From an uncultured Lachnospiraceae bacterium (GTDB lineage: Bacteria > Bacillota > Clostridia > Lachnospirales > Lachnospiraceae): a DNA stretch of 8,570 nt. Positions 4,888 to 8,570 of this stretch are shown in pieces (the first letter of the stretch is position 1; every line of letters begins with the position of its first letter). The notes beneath the pieces were generated by a model. It did not search any database, had not been told where the DNA came from, and saw only the letters and a list, made by a program, of their open reading frames with translations. The stretch lies in contig CASGVX010000080.1 in the NCBI GenBank assembly GCA_949346185.1, positions 1-8,570 of the forward strand, written 5' to 3'. The position numbers were made by a program, and so were the translations under genes.

Positions 4888-6792
4888 ATGACGAAAGAGA
4901 AGCATCCATTTGATTATCATGTGGGAAATACACTGTCTTTCGGTGTGAAAAAAGTGTCGGGGGGCGTGCAATTTGCAGTGTATCTGCCAGATCAAAAGAA
5001 ATGCTTATTAAAGTTGTATAGGAAAGGAAAAGAACATCCAGAGCATGCGCTGGAATTGACGAGTAAATTTAAGAAGGGGAGCGCCTACTTCGTAACAGTG
5101 TCAAAAGCAGGAGATTGCCAGGACTGTCGCAGCGTGGAGGAGATTTTGACTCAGGACTACGAGTATCTTTACGAGGCGGAGGGAAGAGAGTTTGTTGATC
5201 CCTATGCGGATTATGTCACTGGCAGGGATGTCTGGGGAAAGCGCAGGGAGTCACGACTCCGGCGGGGCGGTATCTGCATTCAGGATTTCGACTGGGAGGA
5301 AGACGTTCCTTTGCGAATTCCCTATTCGGATTTGATTTTGTACCAGCTCCATGTAAGGGGGTACACGAAGCATGCCTCCTCTAAGGTGAAGCATAAGGGG
5401 ACATTTGAGGGGCTGCGCCAGAAGATTCCCTATCTGCAGGATTTGGGAATCAACGGCGTATTGCTTCTTCCGGTGTATGAGTTTGACGAGATGACCGGGG
5501 AGGAAGGACGGCAGGGGGAGCCGAAGGTGAATTACTGGGGATATGGAACCAGAGACACGTACTATTTTGCCCCCAAGGCATCCTATGCCGGGACGAAGGA
5601 GGGACCGGCGCAGGAGTTCCGCCGCATGGTAAAGGCCTTTCACGAAGCGGGGATAGAAGTGCTGCTGGATATTTATTTTGCCCAAGGGACGAATCTGTTT
5701 CTGATGATAGATTGCCTGAGGAATTGGGTGCTGGATTTCCATGTGGATGGATTTCGGGTGAATCAGGAAGTGATGCCCTCTTTGACGCTAGTCTCTGATC
5801 CTATTTTGTCCGGTGTGAAGATTCTGGGCAATTACTGGGATATGAATACGCTTCAGGGTGCCATGCTGTCAGGTCAGAAGGAGGATTTGGCAGAGTACAA
5901 TGAGGGATTTATGAGCCATGCCAGGAAGTTTTTGAAGAGTGATGAGGGAATGGTGCCTAAGGTGGCGAATTATTTTTCCCGCAATTCCCACGAGCATGCT
6001 TACATTAATTTTATGACCCATGTGAATGGCTTTACCATGATGGATCTGGTGTCCTATGATATCAAGCACAATGAGCCCAATGGGGAAATGAATCGGGATG
6101 GCACGGAGTTCAATTATAGTTGGAACTGCGGCGTGGAAGGAAGAACCCGGAAGAAGGCGGTGGTTGACCGGAGGATGATTCAGATTCGCAATGCCTTTCT
6201 AATGCTTCTAACCAGCCAGGGCACGCCGATGATTCTGGGGGGAGATGAGCTGGGGAATACTCAGCTGGGAAATAATAATGCCTATTGTCAGGACAATGCA
6301 ACCACGTGGATTCATTGGAATGTCACGAAGATGGGAGAGCAGATCCATGATTTTGTGAAGAAGATGATTCGCTTTCGCAATAACTTTCCCGTGCTGCACC
6401 AGAGGGAGCCGATTCGTCAGATGGATACCCTTTCTTGCGGAATGCCAGACTTGTCCATTCATGGCGTGCAGGCGTGGCGGCCAGATTTTTCCAATTACAG
6501 CCGCATGCTGGCCATGCTTTATTATGGGGATTATGTAGATAGGAAATCCGGACGAAGTGTGTATGTGATTTATAATATGTACTGGGAGGCCAAGTCTTTT
6601 GACTTGCCCAACCTTCCCAAAGGGCGAACTTGGAAAGTGATGATTGACTCCTATGACAATCTTTTTGATGAGGAACTTCTCTATGAGAATCGAAAGCCGG
6701 CAAAGAAGGGGAGAGGCAGGAAGGCGAAGGCGGAATTGCAGAAAAAGACGGTGGTTGCCCCCCGGAGCGTGGTGGTGTTTGTGGAAATATGA
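4888..6792 (+). CDS. GlgX/isoamylase-like GH13 protein, predicted catalytically inactive
   Basis: A 634-residue cytoplasmic protein without signal peptide. Residues about 10-115 are CBM48-like ('GGVQFAVYLPDQ', 'EFVDPYADYV'). The TIM-barrel follows: 'LILYQLHVRGYTKH' (149-162), 'YLQDLGINGVLLLPVYEF', 'NYWGYGTRDTYYFAPKASYA'. The later part closely follows GlgX-type debranching enzymes: 'VSYDIKHNEPNGEMNRDGTE' and 'SWNCGVEG', then 'LTSQGTPMILGGDELGNTQL', followed by 'NNNAYCQDN'. Catalytic positions do not match. Region I reads DIYFAQ (261-266) instead of DVVxNH. The nucleophile Asp in GFRxD is N292 (GFRVN), the acid/base Glu in AEPW is N315 (ILGNYWD), and the stabilising Asp in AHDGF is N380 (THVNGF). 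The segment after region I is about 45-55 residues shorter than usual. A Lys-rich insert (603-620) precedes the C-terminus. RBS AGGGGG lies 5 nt upstream. An active debranching enzyme is unlikely; glycogen binding or a regulatory role is inference. Confidence 0.85.
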   Translation: MTKEKHPFDYHVGNTLSFGVKKVSGGVQFAVYLPDQKKCLLKLYRKGKEHPEHALELTSKFKKGSAYFVTVSKAGDCQDCRSVEEILTQDYEYLYEAEGREFVDPYADYVTGRDVWGKRRESRLRRGGICIQDFDWEEDVPLRIPYSDLILYQLHVRGYTKHASSKVKHKGTFEGLRQKIPYLQDLGINGVLLLPVYEFDEMTGEEGRQGEPKVNYWGYGTRDTYYFAPKASYAGTKEGPAQEFRRMVKAFHEAGIEVLLDIYFAQGTNLFLMIDCLRNWVLDFHVDGFRVNQEVMPSLTLVSDPILSGVKILGNYWDMNTLQGAMLSGQKEDLAEYNEGFMSHARKFLKSDEGMVPKVANYFSRNSHEHAYINFMTHVNGFTMMDLVSYDIKHNEPNGEMNRDGTEFNYSWNCGVEGRTRKKAVVDRRMIQIRNAFLMLLTSQGTPMILGGDELGNTQLGNNNAYCQDNATTWIHWNVTKMGEQIHDFVKKMIRFRNNFPVLHQREPIRQMDTLSCGMPDLSIHGVQAWRPDFSNYSRMLAMLYYGDYVDRKSGRSVYVIYNMYWEAKSFDLPNLPKGRTWKVMIDSYDNLFDEELLYENRKPAKKGRGRKAKAELQKKTVVAPRSVVVFVEI

Positions 6793-6866
6793 CGGGCAGG
6801 GGCGCAGGAGTTAGCGGTTCCAAGGCGGTCTAAGCCTGGGGAAACCGCCGCACAGACAAGTTATGT

Positions 6867-6890
6867 AGGCTGCAGAAGCAGCCTTTCCTT
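6867..6890 (+). terminator. Possible terminator of the GH13-like gene
   Basis: AGGCTGC (6867-6873) and GCAGCCT (6878-6884) form a 7-bp GC-rich stem with loop AGAA, followed by TTCCTTTCC. The tail is pyrimidine-rich but interrupted by C, so termination may be partial. It lies 75 bp after the stop codon of the GH13-like gene. Confidence 0.5.
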
Positions 6891-6911
6891 TCCCAATAGA
6901 TTTTGGGAAAG
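6888..6911. repeat. Perfect 9-bp inverted repeat in the convergent gap
   Basis: CTTTCCCAA (6888-6896) and TTGGGAAAG (6903-6911) surround a 6-nt loop. It overlaps the tail of the preceding hairpin. No T-run follows on either strand. It may be an auxiliary 3'-end stabilising hairpin between convergent transcripts. Confidence 0.5.
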
Positions 6912-6931
6912 AGATACGTTAGATGATAGAT

Positions 6932-6954
6932 GGGATGCTATTATGCGCCATCCC
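6932..6954 (-). repeat. Small hairpin downstream of the cysteine-rich gene
   Basis: GGGATG (6932-6937) and CATCCC (6949-6954) can form a 6-bp stem about 30 bp past the stop codon of the minus-strand gene. No U-run follows in that direction, so terminator function is doubtful. Confidence 0.3.
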
Positions 6955-6983
6955 CAGAATTAGATCGAATGATGCCATCTCCT

Positions 6984-7316
6984 TTACAGATGATGGTTTT
7001 CTACGATTTCTGTGTAGAGATCCAGGGTACACACCTTAGACGGATCATAGTGCGAGCAGTTCTTGCAAGACACGTTTTCGGAAGTGGCATTTGTCGCCCT
7101 GTTAGAGTTGTTGGTGTTATTGGTGCTCTTGTTGCTTCCGGTTTTGTTGGAACTCTTGTTGCTTCCAGTCTTGCTGGAACCGCAGTCGCTGGCGCCTCCT
7201 GTCGTCTTAGACGTGGCGCTGTAGTTTGTCTCGTTGCTGCACCCGCATTTGTCACAGGGGCAGAATTTTGTACAGCGTTCTGCTACCTCATGAAAGGTTT
7301 TTGCGTCTTTTTTCAT
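6984..7316 (-). CDS. Small cysteine-rich protein with repeat linker, unknown function
   Basis: A 110-residue protein, not recognised. It has no signal peptide or membrane segment. The N-terminal module contains C15, C19, C21, C24 and C26 ('RCTKFCPCDKCGCSNE'). The C-terminal module contains C84, C87 and C96 ('CKNCSHYDPSKVC'), a CxxC-x8-C pattern, and ends in 'LDLYTEIVENHHL'. Between them lies a Ser/Asn/Thr/Lys-rich linker with two 9-residue repeats (SSKTGSNKS, SNKTGSNKS) and a further Cys (C45). The two Cys clusters suggest metal binding, such as zinc or iron-sulfur. The start at 7316 is chosen because GGAGG lies 6 nt upstream; an in-frame ATG at 7412 would add 32 residues across the intergenic stem-loop and has no comparable site. 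The larger open frame on the opposite strand is judged a shadow. Divergent from the DUF5721-like gene. Confidence 0.75.
   Translation of the reverse strand: MKKDAKTFHEVAERCTKFCPCDKCGCSNETNYSATSKTTGGASDCGSSKTGSNKSSNKTGSNKSTNNTNNSNRATNATSENVSCKNCSHYDPSKVCTLDLYTEIVENHHL
7126..7179 (-). repeat. 27-bp tandem repeat inside the cysteine-rich gene
   Basis: Two adjacent 27-bp units (7126-7152 and 7153-7179) differ at three positions, all of the G/A or T/C type. They encode the nine-residue repeat of the low-complexity linker. In-frame length means copy-number change would lengthen or shorten the linker without breaking the protein. Confidence 0.8.
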
Positions 7317-7366
7317 AGTTGCCTCCGTTCTGCACATTTCGTGCGATTGATAGTTTCTATGCTGAA

Positions 7367-7427
7367 GACAGAGTATTTCGCCTGGCATGGATTGAGAGGA
7401 TGTCATTCTCATGCCAGATGCTCTGTC
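7367..7427. promoter_or_regulatory. 61-nt imperfect stem-loop in a divergent intergenic region
   Basis: GACAGAGTAT (7367-7376) pairs with ATGCTCTGTC (7418-7427), ten pairs including one G-U. After a 5-nt bulge TTCGC, CTGGCATG (7382-7389) pairs with CATGCCAG (7410-7417), eight perfect pairs. A further short internal stem GATTGA/TCATTC (one mismatch) closes a 7-nt loop. It lies 33 nt before the DUF5721-like start and about 50 nt before the start of the cysteine-rich gene, so it would be in the leader of one or both transcripts. No T-run follows on either strand, arguing against a terminator. Confidence 0.6.
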
Positions 7428-7460
7428 GTAATAGGTAGTATGTACAGAAAGAGAGATTTT

Positions 7461-7952
7461 ATGATTTTAATTAGAATTTTTGATATAAAAGAAACCATGG
7501 CCTGGCTTCTGATGAAGGATGGCTTTGACAGCTGGCTGCTGGAGGAGGCTCAGGTGACTACTTTTGCCAGATTGTCCATGCAGGGACATCGCAATATGGG
7601 ATGGTATGATGGAGACGAGCGGGAACGCTATCCCCACATGCCGGATTGTATTTACTGGAAGGAGGCGAAGTCCATTTTTTTTTCTTATATTAAGGGGAAG
7701 AGGACGCCGAGCCAATTTCAGATTTCCCTCAGGCTTTCCAAAGAGGATGCGGTGAGTAGGCTGGGAGAGCAGATGGCGGGGCCGGATGTGGATTTCTTGC
7801 TGCATTTGCGATTTGAGCAGGGGAAGCTTTCAGCAGTGACTGGGTGTAGCTACCATGCCTTTACTATGGATAAGCAGGCAGAGTTTGCTTGGGATGAAGC
7901 GGCGCAGGAAATGCTGCGGGAACTGCAGATTGGTTTTGAGAAGGTTTCTTAG
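7461..7952 (+). CDS. DUF5721-like protein of unknown function
   Basis: A 163-residue soluble protein without signal peptide or membrane helices. It begins 'MILIRIFDIKETMAWLLMKD' and continues 'FDSWLLEEAQVTTFARLSMQ' and 'GHRNMGWYDG', then 'YWKEAKSIFFSYIKGKRTPS', 'LLHLRFEQGKLSAVTGCSYHAFT', and ends in a short helix 'EAAQEMLRELQIGF'. The layout (about 160 residues, 'F..FLL.EA...TF....IDG', later 'K...F..IKGK..P') recalls the Firmicutes family DUF5721, whose role is unknown; this assignment is from memory. The open frame extends upstream to 6930, but that part overlaps the cysteine-rich gene and reads as non-protein-like. Start 7461 is chosen for its GAGAG 5 nt upstream and homolog-like N-terminus; 7440 in the same frame is possible. 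The ABC exporter follows after about 97 bp without a terminator. Confidence 0.75.
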   Translation: MILIRIFDIKETMAWLLMKDGFDSWLLEEAQVTTFARLSMQGHRNMGWYDGDERERYPHMPDCIYWKEAKSIFFSYIKGKRTPSQFQISLRLSKEDAVSRLGEQMAGPDVDFLLHLRFEQGKLSAVTGCSYHAFTMDKQAEFAWDEAAQEMLRELQIGFEKVS

Positions 7953-7993
7953 GGTGGAGAGAGTGGTGCATTAGAGATTGTGACTGGGCGTTG

Positions 7994-8020
7994 CTTGTCG
8001 CAAATGCAGATTTGTGCAAG
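7994..8020. promoter_or_regulatory. Imperfect dyad before the ABC exporter
   Basis: CTTG-N3-CAAAT-N4-ATTTG-N2-CAAG, a two-level inverted repeat 30-56 nt before the exporter start. The form suits an operator for a dimeric repressor or a leader hairpin. No -10/-35 pair convincingly overlaps it. Confidence 0.35.
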
Positions 8021-8049
8021 AGAGCAGCGCAGAAATGAGGAAATGGGTT

Positions 8050-8570
8050 ATGTTAAGGACATTGGGAAAGCAGATCAAGGGGTATTGGAAGGATTCCGTG
8101 CTGACCCCGGTATTTATGATTTTGGAAGTTTTATTCGAGATGCTGATTCCGCTTTTGATGGGTTCTATCATTGATGATGGAATCAGGAAGGGAGATATGA
8201 ACCATATTTATCTGGTGGGCAGCGTGATGGTGGTGGCTGCCAGTCTGGGACTTCTTGCCGGCATCATGGGTGGAAAGTACGGTGCCAGCGCCGCCACTGG
8301 ATTTGCCAAAAATCTTCGGGAAGCCATGTTTGAGAATATCCAGACATTCAGTTTTTCCAATATTGATAAATTCAGCACTTCCGGTTTGGTGACTAGGATG
8401 ACCACGGATGTGACAAATCTGCAGAATGCTTATCAGATGATTCTGCGGATGTGCATGCGGGCGCCGGCAAGCCTTTTGTGCGCCATGGCGATGGCATTTT
8501 ACGTCAACGCGCGCATTGCCAGCATTTTTCTGATTGCCGTGCTGGCGCTGGGGGCTGTTCTCTTTGTTCT
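8050..8570 (+). CDS. ABC exporter, membrane domain (partial, runs off the window)
   Basis: 173 complete codons are visible. The N-terminus 'MLRTLGKQIKGYWKDSVLTP' leads into the first membrane helix 'VFMILEVLFEMLIPLLMGSI' and the conserved 'IDDGIRKGD'. A second helix follows at about residues 53-75 ('LVGSVMVVAASLGLLAGIMG'), then the intracellular helix 'NLREAMFENIQTFSFSNIDK' and 'STSGLVTRMTTDVTNLQNAY'. Two further hydrophobic stretches end at the window edge. This is the type IV exporter fold of multidrug/lipid half-transporters (YfiB/YfiC, BmrC/BmrD, TM287/288 type), which usually carry a C-terminal ATPase domain (not visible) and often work as a heterodimer encoded by the next gene. Start: GAGG (8037-8040) lies 9 nt before the ATG at 8050. 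An in-frame ATG at 8035 would add MRKWV and has a weaker site. Substrate unknown. Confidence 0.9.
   Translation, partial: MLRTLGKQIKGYWKDSVLTPVFMILEVLFEMLIPLLMGSIIDDGIRKGDMNHIYLVGSVMVVAASLGLLAGIMGGKYGASAATGFAKNLREAMFENIQTFSFSNIDKFSTSGLVTRMTTDVTNLQNAYQMILRMCMRAPASLLCAMAMAFYVNARIASIFLIAVLALGAVLFV

Noticed and set aside
4888..6792. GH13-like gene as a degraded pseudogene
   Set aside because: The frame is open for 634 codons with a good ribosome binding site and well-kept structural motifs; loss is confined to the active-site positions and one loop region.
6323..6823. Minus-strand 166-codon open frame
   Set aside because: Antisense to the C-terminal part of the GH13-like gene; Pro/Ser-rich with no recognisable motif and no ribosome binding site seen.
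6930..7460. Upstream extension of the plus-strand frame ending at 7952 (340 codons in total)
   Set aside because: This part is antisense to the cysteine-rich gene, has no ribosome binding site at 6930 and its translation is a Val/Ala/Cys-rich mixture typical of a shadow frame; the protein-like part starts at 7461.

Overview
The window reads as chromosomal DNA of a Gram-positive anaerobe of the class Clostridia, most likely a Lachnospiraceae-type gut bacterium. The reasons are moderate GC content, strong GGAGG-type ribosome binding sites, TTGCAA/TATACT-type promoters, a tRNA gene without an encoded CCA, and the gene families present (YkpA/YbiT-type ABC-F, DUF5721-like protein, YfiB/YfiC-type exporter). 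The assignment to a family of organisms is an inference from style, not a database match.

Left part (1-1460): the C-terminal end of an XRE-type helix-turn-helix regulator is followed after 39 bp by an intact IS30-family transposase. Next comes an A/T-rich spacer carrying a good promoter, a tRNA-Gln(CUG) gene and a very strong intrinsic terminator. Middle left (1460-3480): a small non-coding stretch with nested inverted repeats, including the probable terminator of the next gene, then a complete ABC-F ATPase on the minus strand. It is separated by back-to-back promoters from the plus-strand genes.

Middle right (3483-6792): a multi-pass membrane protein resembling PIG-V/GT-C glycosyltransferases, then a 634-residue protein that is clearly a GlgX/isoamylase-type GH13 homologue. 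All three catalytic carboxylates of that protein (nucleophile, acid/base and transition-state stabiliser) appear to be asparagine, and the stretch after conserved region I is shortened. It looks like an intact, maintained pseudoenzyme and is the most interesting object in the window.

Right part (6793-8570): a convergent junction rich in short hairpins, then a small minus-strand cysteine-rich protein with a low-complexity repeat linker. This gene diverges from a plus-strand DUF5721-like gene, with a striking 61-nt stem-loop between them. The window ends inside a plus-strand ABC exporter (membrane-domain half). No CRISPR array, phage module, toxin-antitoxin pair or complete ICE module was seen. 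The genes look like several independent transcription units rather than one pathway; only 3483-6792 and perhaps 7461-8570 could be co-transcribed.
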